The notes under the pieces were generated by a model. The model was not told where the DNA came from and ran no database searches. It saw nothing but the letters and a program-made list of their open reading frames with translations. Below are positions 8,897 through 19,473 of a DNA stretch of 64,000 nucleotides, one piece after another. Every line of letters starts with the position of its first letter. Position 1 is the first letter of the stretch. A program made the translations under genes and the position numbers. Source of the stretch: Nocardia sputorum (lineage in GTDB: Bacteria > Actinomycetota > Actinomycetes > Mycobacteriales > Mycobacteriaceae); NCBI RefSeq assembly GCF_027924405.1, contig NZ_AP026978.1:4650001-4714000 (forward strand), written 5' to 3'.

Positions 8897-9468
8897 CCGA
8901 CACCCTCGTCCAGCCGTACACCGACCGCGAGGCCCTGCCCGTCGAGCTCGTCGACGACGCGGGCCGCGCGGTCGGCGCGTGCTCGGTCGCCGAGGCCCAC
9001 CTGGCTCCGGGACTACTGCACCGCGCGTTCTCCGTGTTGCTGTTCGACTCGGCCGGCCGGGTCCTGTTACAGCAGCGCGCGGCGGTGAAGACCAGGTTTC
9101 CGTCGCTGTGGGCCAACACCTGCTGCGGCCACCCCGCCCCGGGCGAACCCGTCGCAACCGCGGCGGGGCTGCGCTTGGCCGAGGAGATGGGCCTGACGAT
9201 CGCGCTCACCGAGGCGGGCGTCTACCGCTACCACGCGGCGGACCTCCGCACCGGCCGCGTGGAGTCCGAATGGGATCACGTGCTGATCGGGCGGCTGGAC
9301 ATCGGCACGCCTCGGCCAGACCCGGCCGAAGTCGCCGACTTCGCCTGGATCCAACCGGACGCACTACGCGACGCCCTGGCCGACAATCCGGATGCCTACA
9401 CGCCGTGGCTGGCGGGTGTGCTCGACATCGCGGAGCACGCGCACGTCACCCGCGCTACGGCACCCTGA
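8893..9468 (+). CDS. idi: Isopentenyl-diphosphate delta-isomerase, type I
   Basis: This 191-residue Nudix-fold isomerase interconverts IPP and DMAPP. Catalytic Cys78 lies in NTCCGHP, the metal/acid residues fall in ESEWDHV (Glu124 and Glu126), and the Nudix-like AAGLRLAEEMGL segment is present. The GTG start overlaps the methyltransferase stop (GTGA), which shows it is the fourth gene of the operon. Its presence suggests the operon raises the DMAPP supply for geranyl diphosphate. A GPP synthase is not encoded in the cluster and must come from elsewhere. A weak hairpin at 9478-9499 may end the transcript. Confidence 0.93.
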   Translation: MTDTLVQPYTDREALPVELVDDAGRAVGACSVAEAHLAPGLLHRAFSVLLFDSAGRVLLQQRAAVKTRFPSLWANTCCGHPAPGEPVATAAGLRLAEEMGLTIALTEAGVYRYHAADLRTGRVESEWDHVLIGRLDIGTPRPDPAEVADFAWIQPDALRDALADNPDAYTPWLAGVLDIAEHAHVTRATAP

Positions 9469-9749
9469 GCGTCGCGTTCGCTCGATCTCCCTGGAGCGAG
9501 GCGGCGAAGCGCAGCATCGACTGCACCGCTGCCTCGATCCGGCCCGCAATGGGTTCTGTTCTCGGCTGTAGTGCGGCTCGACATACCTGCTCGTCACTGC
9601 GGTCACTAGTGGATCACATGATTGGATGCGCATATCCCTGTAACACCATGGAGCCAACCTGAGAGAACTCATAGGAACGGCACAGGCTGCGGCCAGGACC
9701 GTTCTGCATCGTTGATGTTGTACGAGTTCTCGGTGAAGTGAGGTGCGTG

Positions 9750-10100
9750 ATGGTCGAATTCGAGGTCACCGGAACGAGGGTGACGGTGCACGTGCTCGGC
9801 GCACATCAAGTGCTGGCACTGCGCGACCACCTGACCTTCGATTTGTCGGACATCACCGCGCTCGGCCTGGCCGGGGTAGACCGCCGCCCGCCGTGGGTGC
9901 GCGCGCCCGGCACCTTCTTCCCCGGCGTGATCGCGGCCGGGACATTTCGCGGCAAGGGCCGCAAGGAATTCTGGGACACACGCTTCGACGGACACGCCAT
10001 CCGTATCGACTTGGCGGGCGCCGATGTCACACGCCTGGTGGTCGACGTCGCCGACCCGGACGCCGAGCTGCGCAAGCTCGCCATCGCGGTAGCCGCCTGA
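9750..10100 (+). CDS. Small protein, possible bacterial PH-like domain
   Basis: This protein of about 116 residues has alternating beta-strand-like segments and a central APGTFFPGVIAAGTF...EFWDTRF block, followed by a strand ending in VVDVADPDAELRKL. The pattern resembles bacterial pleckstrin-homology-like proteins, but I would not call a function from it. I chose ATG 9750, which follows aggtg; GTG 9738 and GTG 9747 are alternatives. It is separated from idi by about 280 bases and is probably not part of the terpene operon. Confidence 0.6.
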   Translation: MVEFEVTGTRVTVHVLGAHQVLALRDHLTFDLSDITALGLAGVDRRPPWVRAPGTFFPGVIAAGTFRGKGRKEFWDTRFDGHAIRIDLAGADVTRLVVDVADPDAELRKLAIAVAA

Positions 10101-10107
10101 GCCTCGC

Positions 10108-10836
10108 TCAGGTGCCGAACGATCGCAGCGAGCCGGTGAACGGCTTCGGCGGCGGCGCGGCGAATTCGCCCCGTCCGGACTTGCGCAGACCGAGCGTGAG
10201 CAGCGATTGGACGGTCAGGGTCGCCGCCGCAACACCGTCCACCACCGGCACGCCGACCTTGGCGCGCACCTGCGCGGACAGATCGGCCATCCCCGCGCAG
10301 CCCAGAACGATCGCATCGGACCGGTCCGCCTCGACCGCTTCCCTGCACGCTTCGGTGACGATCTCGCGCGCGTCCGGATCGCTGTCGAGGGCGAGCACGG
10401 GAATCTCACAGGCGTGGATACCGCGGCAGAAGCGCCGCATCCCGTAGCGCTCCGCCAGATCGGCCGCCCGGCCGACGGTCCGGCCCAGGGTGGTGACCAC
10501 GCTGAACCCACGACCGAGATGAGCGGCGGTACGCATGGCGGCCTCGGCGATCCCGATCACCGGTCCCCCGGCCAGCTCGCGCGCGGCGTCGAGACCGGGG
10601 TCGCCGAAGCAGGCCAGCACGTAGCCGTCGACCCCCTCGGCCTCCCCGCGCCGGATCGCGGCGAGCAGGCCGGGAACGCTGAGCGCTTCGTCGTAGTGAC
10701 TTTCGATCGAGGCCGGTCCCATCTCCGAGGTCACCGCGTCGAGCAGGGTGCCAGGACCAGCGACGGCCCTGGCACACCGCTCGATCGTGTCGGTCATCGC
10801 CCGGGAGGTGTTGGGGTTGACCACGCGAATACGCAT
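10108..10836 (-). CDS. Asp/Glu/hydantoin racemase family protein
   Basis: This 242-residue protein starts with the family signature VNPNTS and carries the two catalytic cysteines expected for cofactor-independent racemases: Cys76 in LACFGDPG and Cys180 in VLGCAGM. The family includes hydantoin and allantoin racemases. The stop of the permease gene and the ATG of this gene share a TGATG overlap at 10834-10838, so the two are co-translated. The context points to uptake and racemisation of a hydantoin, allantoin or similar ring-containing nitrogen source. No hydantoinase is encoded beside it. Confidence 0.85.
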   Translation of the reverse strand: MRIRVVNPNTSRAMTDTIERCARAVAGPGTLLDAVTSEMGPASIESHYDEALSVPGLLAAIRRGEAEGVDGYVLACFGDPGLDAARELAGGPVIGIAEAAMRTAAHLGRGFSVVTTLGRTVGRAADLAERYGMRRFCRGIHACEIPVLALDSDPDAREIVTEACREAVEADRSDAIVLGCAGMADLSAQVRAKVGVPVVDGVAAATLTVQSLLTLGLRKSGRGEFAAPPPKPFTGSLRSFGT

Positions 10837-12335
10837 CAGGCCGCGCTCTCCCGCACCGCCGGCCGGGTGCGCGTGGCCAGGACGTAGTAGGCCACGAAGC
10901 CGAGTCCGCAACCGACGAACCAGCTGTACTGGGCCGCGGTGTACATACCGGTGACGTCCTTGGCCAGCACGGGGATCACCGCGACCAGCGCGCCGACGAC
11001 CGTCGCGATCACCGCGGCCGGGTTGTATCCGCCGCGATACCAATAGCGCCCGCTGCTGGACATCGTGAACAGGTCGTCCACCGCCACGCGTTGCTTGCGC
11101 ACGAGGTAGTAATCGGCGATGAGCACCCCGAACAGAGGGCCGATGAAGGCGCCGAGCACCTCCAGCGTGTAGTGGATGACCTCCGGGTTGTTGTAGAGAT
11201 TCCACGGCGTGATCAGCACCGAGCCCACCGCGGCGATCATGCCGCCCGCGCGCCAGCTGACGCGCTGCGGACTCACATGCGAGAAGTCGAAGGCCGGCGA
11301 GATGAAGTTCGCGACGATGTTGATGCCGATGGTGGCGACAGTGAAGGTCAGTGCGCCGAGCACGATCGCGAAGGTGCTGTCGATGCGCGCCACCGTGGCG
11401 ACCGGGTCGGTGATCAGCTCGCCGTAGACCGGCACCGTCAGCGAGGCGGTGATCACCACCAGCAACGAGAACAGCAGGAAGTTCAGCGGGAGACCGAGCA
11501 GGTTGCCCCGGCGAACCACGGCGAAGGACTTGCCGTACCGGGAGAAGTCGCCGAAATTCAACATCGGCCCGGAGAAGTAGGAGACCACGAGCGCGATGGC
11601 GCCCAGCATCACCGGCACCGAGTCCCATCCGGTGTACCGCACCGCGCCCAGGTTCAGATCGATCGCGCCCCAGCCGGCCTTCGCGATCAGGTAACCGCAC
11701 AACAGGAACATCACCACGTACACCGCGGGCCCGCAGAAGTCGATGAACCGGCGAATGGACTCCATGCCCTGCCAGAAAACACAGGCCTGCACCACCCACA
11801 GCGTCAAATAGCTGCCCCAGCCGAGCAGCGACAGACCGAGGAACCCGTAGTCGCCTGCCACCGCGTAGGGCCCGAGGGACGGAAACAGCTTCACCAATAC
11901 GACATCCAGTGCCGCCGAAGCGAGAAACGTCTGAATGCCGTACCAGGCCACCGCGATCAGCCCGCGGATGATCGCGGGGATGTTGGCGCCGAGCACGCCG
12001 AACGCACTGCGGCAGATGACCGGGTACGGCACGCCGGTCATCTGACTCGGCTTGGCGACCAGATTGCAGAAGAAATACACCAGGGTGATCCCGATCAGCA
12101 GGGCCACCAGTACCTGCCAGCTGGCCAAGCCGAGCGCGAACAAGCTGCCCGCGGTGACATAGCCACCGACGCTGTGCACGTCCGACATCCAGAACGCGAA
12201 GATGTTGTAAGAGCCCCAGTTCTGCTTGCGCAGCGGCGCGAGATCGTCGTTGGTCAGCCGTGGGTCGTAGCCGACGGGGGCGATCCGCTCGGGAGCGGCT
12301 GCCGCGGCGATGGTTTCGGTCATGGTGTTTCCCAT
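10836..12335 (-). CDS. NCS1-family nucleobase/hydantoin/allantoin cation symporter
   Basis: A 499-residue integral membrane protein with about 12 hydrophobic segments. The N-terminal NCS1 signature is present as WGSYNIFAFWMSDVHSVGGY, followed by the VAKPSQMTGVPYPV loop. The family takes up ring-shaped nitrogen compounds (uracil, cytosine, allantoin, benzyl-hydantoin) with sodium or protons. The racemase immediately downstream favours a hydantoin or allantoin. Starts are possible at ATG 12335 and ATG 12323; the latter has ggatgggaaa upstream. Four tandem 11-bp repeats lie just upstream and may be the operator. Confidence 0.88.
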   Translation of the reverse strand: MGNTMTETIAAAAAPERIAPVGYDPRLTNDDLAPLRKQNWGSYNIFAFWMSDVHSVGGYVTAGSLFALGLASWQVLVALLIGITLVYFFCNLVAKPSQMTGVPYPVICRSAFGVLGANIPAIIRGLIAVAWYGIQTFLASAALDVVLVKLFPSLGPYAVAGDYGFLGLSLLGWGSYLTLWVVQACVFWQGMESIRRFIDFCGPAVYVVMFLLCGYLIAKAGWGAIDLNLGAVRYTGWDSVPVMLGAIALVVSYFSGPMLNFGDFSRYGKSFAVVRRGNLLGLPLNFLLFSLLVVITASLTVPVYGELITDPVATVARIDSTFAIVLGALTFTVATIGINIVANFISPAFDFSHVSPQRVSWRAGGMIAAVGSVLITPWNLYNNPEVIHYTLEVLGAFIGPLFGVLIADYYLVRKQRVAVDDLFTMSSSGRYWYRGGYNPAAVIATVVGALVAVIPVLAKDVTGMYTAAQYSWFVGCGLGFVAYYVLATRTRPAVRESAA

Positions 12336-12378
12336 CCGAAGGGTGAAAACGGTGATCGAAACGACGGTAGGAATCTGC

Positions 12379-12422
12379 TATTGCCCGTCCATTGCGCGGT
12401 TATTGCCCGGCTATTGCGCGGC
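12379..12422. repeat. Four tandem 11-bp repeats upstream of the permease gene
   Basis: Four adjacent units read tattgcccgtc, cattgcgcggt, tattgcccggc and tattgcgcggc. The shared core is ATTGCSCG repeated exactly every 11 bases, about one helical turn. The block lies 44-87 bases before the permease start and overlaps the last codons of the GntR gene. It is a good candidate for co-operative regulator binding. Confidence 0.75.
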
Positions 12423-13133
12423 AGATATATCTTCCGGCGCGAGCAGACCAGTATCGGTGGGCAAGGTCGCGATCACGGACTCCAGCCTGCGATGGTGATG
12501 TTCGGCGACGAGCAGCAGGCGCTCGACATCCCGGGCCAGGAACGCGTCCAGCATCAACGCGTGGTCGGTGTGCAGCCGCACTCGGTCGGCCCGGCCGATG
12601 TGCACCATCGACTGCACCGGCTCGGTGACGTTCCACGCCGCTTCTAACATGTGCAGCAGTCGAAACATGCGTGACGGCCGGGTCAGCGCCACATGGAAGG
12701 CACGCGACCCACGGTGGTAGGCGGCCGGGTCGTCGTCGCGAATCGCCTGTTCCAGGGCCTCGGTCACATCCAGCAGTTCGGCGCGGTCGGCGGCGGAGTG
12801 GTTCATGGCGGCCGCGGCGAGCGAGGCCGTCTCCAAGGTCTGCCGCGCGATGTACATCTCGCGCAACTCGGCGGCGGTCAGTTGCGCCACCGTGTACCCC
12901 GCGTGCGGCTCGTGGGTGACCAGCCCCTCCCCGATCAGTGTCTTGAGCGCTTCGCGCACCGGAATATGGCTCACGCCGAACAGTTCCGCCACCTCGCGCA
13001 GCGGGATGACGGTGCGGGGCGGCACCGCCCCGTCGAGGATCACCCGGCGCAGTTCGCCGAGGATGATCTGCGGGCGGCCGGGTGTGTCGACGACCAACCT
13101 CGCGAGCAGCGCCGAACGTCGTCTCGGGGGCAT
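12411..13133 (-). CDS. GntR-family regulator, FCD (FadR-like) subgroup
   Basis: This 240-residue protein has an N-terminal winged helix (VAELFGVSHIPVREALKTL near residues 48-66) and a C-terminal all-helical FCD ligand domain whose His residues (for example in RAFHVAL, HTDHAL and EHHHRRL) could bind metal. It is encoded just upstream of the permease and racemase genes on the same strand and most likely senses the transported compound or a product. Its 3' end runs into the tandem 11-bp repeats. The divergent serine hydrolase begins 187 bases away and may share the control region. Confidence 0.85.
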   Translation of the reverse strand: MPPRRRSALLARLVVDTPGRPQIILGELRRVILDGAVPPRTVIPLREVAELFGVSHIPVREALKTLIGEGLVTHEPHAGYTVAQLTAAELREMYIARQTLETASLAAAAMNHSAADRAELLDVTEALEQAIRDDDPAAYHRGSRAFHVALTRPSRMFRLLHMLEAAWNVTEPVQSMVHIGRADRVRLHTDHALMLDAFLARDVERLLLVAEHHHRRLESVIATLPTDTGLLAPEDISAAQ

Positions 13134-13320
13134 GGCAACACGCTAGGGGCAGCGTGTTGCGTTCCCGGTCACCCGTGTGACGGTCAGGAAACGTCTTCTC
13201 ACAGTACCGACCGGTCGCGTGGTGGGTGCGGGTCCCGGCCACCGGTCTCGAGCGAAACGAGACACCTAGCATGGGATTGTTCGCGACGCCGCAGGCGCTG
13301 AAAGACAGGCACAGGTTCCG

Positions 13321-14490
13321 ATGACAGTTTCGGCAGGGCAGTTCGTAGATCGCCGTTTCGCGCGACTGGTGGCGGAGTTCGACCGGCTGTTCCGGCGTCC
13401 GTCCGACGGCGGCGGCGCGCTGGCGGTCTACCTGCACGGCGAGCCGGTGGTCGACGTCTGGGCCGGATACGCGCACCCCCACGTCCCGTGGGCGCACGAC
13501 ACTATCGCGATGGCCTACTCCACCGGCAAGGGGATCGCCAGCACACTCGTGCATCGTCTGGCCGAGCGCGGCCTGATCGACTACGACGAGCCGGTCGCGA
13601 CGTACTGGCCGGAGTTCGCGGCGGCGGGCAAGGAACACATCAGCGTGCGAGCGATGCTGACGCACCGGGCCGGGCTGCACCGGCTGCGCGGGCTGCTGCC
13701 CGGGCCCGTCGAGCGATTCTTCGACGACGCCGCGGTCACCGCGGCGCTCGCGGCCGCCGCGCCCGATCCGCGCCACAGGGTGACCAGCGGCTACCACGGC
13801 ATCACCTATGGGCACCTCACCGCCGAACTGGTGCGGCGGGTGACCGGAGCGGAATTCACCGATGTGCTGCGCACCGAGATCGCGGAGCCGCTTGCGGCCG
13901 AGGACCTCTGGTTCCGGGTCCCGGCCTCCGAACGCGGGCGTATCGCCACCAATTTCCCGCGCCTGACGGTGGCGGGCATGAGCTGGGAGCGCAGCTCGCG
14001 GCTGCTCGCCCGGACCCGTTTCGCGGCCGCCGCCGATACCACCCCGGTGGGATTCGCCGAGCTGGTAGCGGATCCGCGCCTGTACGACTCGGTGATGCCC
14101 GGCCTCAACGGCGTCTTCTCCGCCCGCGCGCTGGCCCGCGTGTACGGCGCGCTCGCCAACGGCGGCCGGCTGGACGGCTACCGGCTGCTGAGCCCGGACA
14201 CCATCGAGCGGATGACCCGGCGGCAGGTGTTCACCCCGGACTACGTGCTGGCCTTCCGCATCCCTTGGGCCCTCGGTTACCACGGCGTGCCGATGAAGCC
14301 GTCCAAGGCCGAACCGATCTCGGCTTTCGGCCATTTCGGCCTCGGCGGCTCCGGCGGTTTCGCCGACCCGGTGACCGGGATGTCGCTCGGCTTCGTCACC
14401 AATCGCCTGGGCAGCAGGATCACACCGCTCGGTGACGCGCGCCTGGCACGATTGGGCGCGCTGGCGCACAACCTCGCCAGAGCGGCCTGA
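13321..14490 (+). CDS. Beta-lactamase-fold serine hydrolase/esterase (class C-like, EstB type)
   Basis: A 389-residue member of the serine beta-lactamase-related family. The SxxK motif appears as STGK in AYSTGKGIAS (near residues 63-66). A Tyr-containing block at SGYHGITYGHLTAEL replaces the YxN motif, and FGHFGLGGSGGF near the C-terminus corresponds to the KTG-like region. Such proteins are usually esterases or peptidases rather than resistance enzymes. No signal peptide is visible, so it is likely cytoplasmic. The ATG at 13321 lacks a strong Shine-Dalgarno sequence. It is followed after 30 bases by ilvA and may be co-transcribed with it. Confidence 0.8.
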   Translation: MTVSAGQFVDRRFARLVAEFDRLFRRPSDGGGALAVYLHGEPVVDVWAGYAHPHVPWAHDTIAMAYSTGKGIASTLVHRLAERGLIDYDEPVATYWPEFAAAGKEHISVRAMLTHRAGLHRLRGLLPGPVERFFDDAAVTAALAAAAPDPRHRVTSGYHGITYGHLTAELVRRVTGAEFTDVLRTEIAEPLAAEDLWFRVPASERGRIATNFPRLTVAGMSWERSSRLLARTRFAAAADTTPVGFAELVADPRLYDSVMPGLNGVFSARALARVYGALANGGRLDGYRLLSPDTIERMTRRQVFTPDYVLAFRIPWALGYHGVPMKPSKAEPISAFGHFGLGGSGGFADPVTGMSLGFVTNRLGSRITPLGDARLARLGALAHNLARAA

Positions 14491-14520
14491 CCTCCCCGGC
14501 CCGAGTGGCAGCATGGCGGT

Positions 14521-15741
14521 ATGGAATCGGTCGACATGGTCCGGATCGAGGCGGCCGCGCGGCTGCTCGCCCCGGTGATCCGGCGCACGCCGCTGCTGGC
14601 CTCGCGGGTGCTGTCCGAACGCGTGGGCGCCGAGGTGTGGCTGAAGTGCGAGAACTTGCAGCGCACCGGTTCGTTCAAGCCACGCGGCGCCTACAACCGG
14701 ATCGCGAATCTGCCGCGGGAAGCGCGGGAGCGCGGCGTCGTGGCCGCGAGCGCCGGTAACCATGCGCAGGGCGTCGCGTGGTCGGCGGCGTCGCTCGGCA
14801 TCGCCTCGACGGTGTTCATGCCGGTCGGGGCGTCGCTGCCGAAACTGATGGCGACCAAGGCGTACGGCGCGCAGGTCCGCCAGGTCGGCGAAACCATCGA
14901 CGAGTCGCTGGAGGCCGCCTTGGATTTCGCCGACCGGACCGGGGCGACACTGATCCACCCGTTCGACCATCCCGATATCGTGGCCGGTCAGGCCACCGTC
15001 GGCACGGAGATCGCGGAGCAGTTGCCCCAGGTGGGCACGGTGCTCGTGCCCACCGGCGGCGGAGGGCTCTTGGCGGGAGTCGCGGTCGCGCTGCGGCAGC
15101 TGGCGCCGGACGCGCGCGTCATCGGGGTGCAAGCGGCGGAAGCCGCCGCCTGGCCGGACTCGCTGGCGGCCGGCCGCCCGGTGCGGGTCGATCGGATGGC
15201 GACGATGGCCGACGGCATCGCGGTCGGGCGTCCCGGCATCGTGCCGTTCGATCATGTGGCGCAGCATGTTTCGCGCATCGTCACGGTGGACGAGGAAGCG
15301 CTGTCGCAGGCGTTGCTGCTGTGCCTGGAACGCGCGAAGCTGATCGTCGAGCCCGCGGGCGCCGCCGCGGTCGCCGCCCTGACCAGTCACGCGCCGGAGG
15401 AACTCGGCCTGCGCGGGCCGGTCTGCGCGATCCTGTCCGGCGGCAACATCGACCCGCTGCTGCTGACCCGGGTGATCGGGCACGGCCTGAGCGCGGCAGG
15501 CCGTTATCTGGCCGTGCGGGTGACCATTTCCGATCGCCCCGGCGCACTGGGGGCGCTGCTCGCGGTGATCGGGAAGACGGGCGCCAGTGTGGTCGACGTG
15601 GCGCATTCGCGGACCGGGACCTGGCTGGCGGTCGACGAGGTCGAGGTGGCCCTCACCCTGGAAACACGAGGCCGCGACCACCGCGACGACGTGCTCACCG
15701 CCCTCGCGAACGCGGGATACGCGGTCCGCGACTCGGATTGA
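14521..15741 (+). CDS. ilvA: Threonine ammonia-lyase (threonine dehydratase) with C-terminal ACT domain
   Basis: A PLP enzyme of 406 residues that converts threonine to 2-oxobutanoate, the first step towards isoleucine. Lys53 in GSFKPRGAYN is the PLP lysine, and PTGGGGLLAG is the phosphate-binding loop. Residues about 325-405 form a single ACT domain (VTISDRPGALGALLAVI), so allosteric control by an amino acid is likely. The length matches the short one-ACT form of actinobacteria. ATG 14536 is an alternative start. The gene is placed between unrelated neighbours. Confidence 0.92.
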   Translation: MESVDMVRIEAAARLLAPVIRRTPLLASRVLSERVGAEVWLKCENLQRTGSFKPRGAYNRIANLPREARERGVVAASAGNHAQGVAWSAASLGIASTVFMPVGASLPKLMATKAYGAQVRQVGETIDESLEAALDFADRTGATLIHPFDHPDIVAGQATVGTEIAEQLPQVGTVLVPTGGGGLLAGVAVALRQLAPDARVIGVQAAEAAAWPDSLAAGRPVRVDRMATMADGIAVGRPGIVPFDHVAQHVSRIVTVDEEALSQALLLCLERAKLIVEPAGAAAVAALTSHAPEELGLRGPVCAILSGGNIDPLLLTRVIGHGLSAAGRYLAVRVTISDRPGALGALLAVIGKTGASVVDVAHSRTGTWLAVDEVEVALTLETRGRDHRDDVLTALANAGYAVRDSD

Positions 15742-15837
15742 CCGATGCCGCTGTCCGGGCTTCATCGAGTGGCACACCACCGAGGAACCTACTCGCGAAA
15801 TGCCGCAACCAGGTGCCGCTCGTGCGCGTGGTCGGCG

Positions 15838-16161
15838 TCAGTGCGCACCGCCTAGTTCCAGGGCGAGTACGCCGAGGATCACGAGGGCGATGCCGCCGAC
15901 CTGTACCAAGGTCAGCCGCTCCTCGAGGAAAAGCACGCCGATCACCGCGATCGCGGCGACGCCGACCGCCGACCAGATGCCGTAGGCGACCCCGATCGGC
16001 ATGCCCCGCTTCAACGCCTGGGCCAGGAAGAAGAACGCCGCGCAATAGCCGACGACCACCACGATGGAGGGGACGAGCTTGGCGAATCCGTCGGACAATT
16101 TCAGCGAAACGGTGGCGGTCACCTCGGAAGCGATGGCCATAGCGAGCAGGAACAAGGTCAT
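15838..16161 (-). CDS. Small multidrug resistance (SMR/EmrE-type) exporter
   Basis: A 107-residue protein with four transmembrane helices. The essential Glu in the first helix is present (AIASEVTATVSLKLSDGF), with the IGVAYGIWSAVG segment in helix 3 and FLEERLTLVQVGGIALVI in helix 4. Such dimers expel cationic, lipophilic compounds with protons. The reading frame extends upstream to 16278, but the ATG at 16161 gives the usual SMR length and begins exactly at the first helix. It diverges from the P450 gene with 123 bases between them and converges with ilvA. Confidence 0.9.
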   Translation of the reverse strand: MTLFLLAMAIASEVTATVSLKLSDGFAKLVPSIVVVVGYCAAFFFLAQALKRGMPIGVAYGIWSAVGVAAIAVIGVLFLEERLTLVQVGGIALVILGVLALELGGAH

Positions 16162-16284
16162 TTTCGCAGCGTAGCCACAGCCGTGCGGGCGCGCACCGGT
16201 CCGCGATCGCCTCCCGCGGCCGCTCCCCAGCACCGGGGATTCGCGGCACGGCGACCTCGGCCGATGCGTCGATACCATCGCGCC

Positions 16285-17547
16285 ATGCGTAGCTCAGACG
16301 TTGCGGTAACCGATTTTCCCTTCGATGAAGTGACGTGCAACGAGTTGCCGTACGCCGAGCGCGACGAGCGGTATCGGCGGTTGCACGAGTGGCCCGAGCC
16401 GACTTATGCGCACCGCTGCGGGCTGCGCATGATCTGGAAGTACGCCGACGTGCGCGAGGTGCTGGACGCGACGACGCCCGGGATTTCCAATACGAATTCG
16501 CTCGACCCGCTGGTCGGTTACGCGCGCATCGCGGCGACACCGCAAGCCATCCCGCATTTCGTCCGGCATTTGGTTCCGCCACCCGCGAAGGCCACCGCCA
16601 ACCTGGCCGACGATCGGCTGCACAAGCGCGTGTGGAACACCATGGCCGGGCCGGAGGGGCATTTCACGATTTCCGCGGCGGATCGGCCCGCTCGGGCCGC
16701 GCAGATGGCCGAGCACTTCCACGAGGCGGTGCGAGACGCGGGATTCCGCGCCGGGTCGCCGTTGGACGTGACCGCCCTGTCCATCGGCTACGCCGCCCGG
16801 ACCGTCTGCGCGGCGGTCGGCCTGCCCGCAGCGGACTGGCCGCACGTGGCCGCGTGGAGCGGAGCGCAATCGGGGCTGCTCGGCCGGGTGATGCGTGGAC
16901 GCGAACTGGCCGACGCGGTGAGCGCGCTGGGGTGGTTGTTCACGGTGAGCGGCAGAGCGGTGCGAGAAGGCCGGGGCAGCGAGGCGGCCGGGTTCGCGCG
17001 CAAGCTCCGCGACGCCGGGCTCTCCCATCGGATCGCGGTGTCGGCCATGGCGAATTCGCTCGCCGCCGGAGTGCACACGGTGAGCGGCAGCATCCAGCAA
17101 GGCGTACAGCGGTTGCTCGGCGATCCGGACCGGAACTGGTGGAACCTCCTGACCGAACCGGAGGGCGGAACACGGGTCGCCGCGAAAATCCTGCAACTGG
17201 ATCCCGGGCTGGTGGCATGGAAGCGCCGAACCAGGACGCCGGTCGTGCTCTCCAGTGGCACGCGGCTGCCCGCCGGACCGCTGCTCGTGCTGTTCGCCGC
17301 GGCCAACCGCGATCCGGAAGCCTTCCCCGACTGCCTGGCGCTGGACGGGACCGGCAAGTTGCCGTTGACCTTCGGCTTCGGCAGGCACGTCTGCCCCGGC
17401 AAGAGCATGGCCACGCTGGCCGTCGAGGTATTCCTCCGGCAGTTGCGCGAGCTGGCGCCGGAGGCCGAACCGATGGCGGAGGCCCGGGGCATCCGGCGCC
17501 GCGGCGATCTGCTGTTCAGCGGCGCCGACATCACCATCGTCGGCTAG
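16285..17547 (+). CDS. Cytochrome P450-like protein lacking the ExxR motif
   Basis: This 420-residue protein ends in a clear P450 heme-binding loop, FGFGRHVCPGKSMA, with the cysteine ligand. An I-helix segment LAAGVHTVSG keeps the Gly and Thr of AGxxT. The K-helix ExxR pair, nearly universal in P450s, is absent: the aligned stretch before the conserved LDP reads KILQ. Streptomyces CYP157 proteins share this loss, so the protein may still bind heme. I chose the ATG at 16285 rather than the GTG at 16183 because the family homology starts there. No ferredoxin or reductase gene is adjacent; the substrate is unknown. Confidence 0.85.
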   Translation: MRSSDVAVTDFPFDEVTCNELPYAERDERYRRLHEWPEPTYAHRCGLRMIWKYADVREVLDATTPGISNTNSLDPLVGYARIAATPQAIPHFVRHLVPPPAKATANLADDRLHKRVWNTMAGPEGHFTISAADRPARAAQMAEHFHEAVRDAGFRAGSPLDVTALSIGYAARTVCAAVGLPAADWPHVAAWSGAQSGLLGRVMRGRELADAVSALGWLFTVSGRAVREGRGSEAAGFARKLRDAGLSHRIAVSAMANSLAAGVHTVSGSIQQGVQRLLGDPDRNWWNLLTEPEGGTRVAAKILQLDPGLVAWKRRTRTPVVLSSGTRLPAGPLLVLFAAANRDPEAFPDCLALDGTGKLPLTFGFGRHVCPGKSMATLAVEVFLRQLRELAPEAEPMAEARGIRRRGDLLFSGADITIVG

Positions 17548-17578
17548 GCCGATTCACCCGCTGGTCAGCGAAACGGGT

Positions 17579-19434
<1,856 letters not shown>

Positions 19435-19466
19435 GCGTGCCGGTGCTCGTTTCGGCACCGGCACGC
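19435..19466 (-). terminator. Hairpin terminator after argG
   Basis: A perfect 12-bp stem, GCGTGCCGGTGC at 19435-19446 with its complement at 19455-19466, encloses an 8-base loop. It lies 8 bases after the argG stop. No U-tract follows on the minus strand, as is common for actinobacterial terminators. Confidence 0.7.
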
Positions 19467-19473
19467 CTGCGGC

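Noticed and set aside
9469..9737. Terminator and small gene after idi
   Set aside because: Only a 6-bp stem at 9478-9499 was seen and short open frames lack any family pattern, so I did not list either as a feature.
12400..15780. Open frame of 1126 codons on the minus strand
   Set aside because: It runs antisense to ilvA and the serine hydrolase gene, both of which have clear motifs on the plus strand, and overlaps the GntR gene in another frame.
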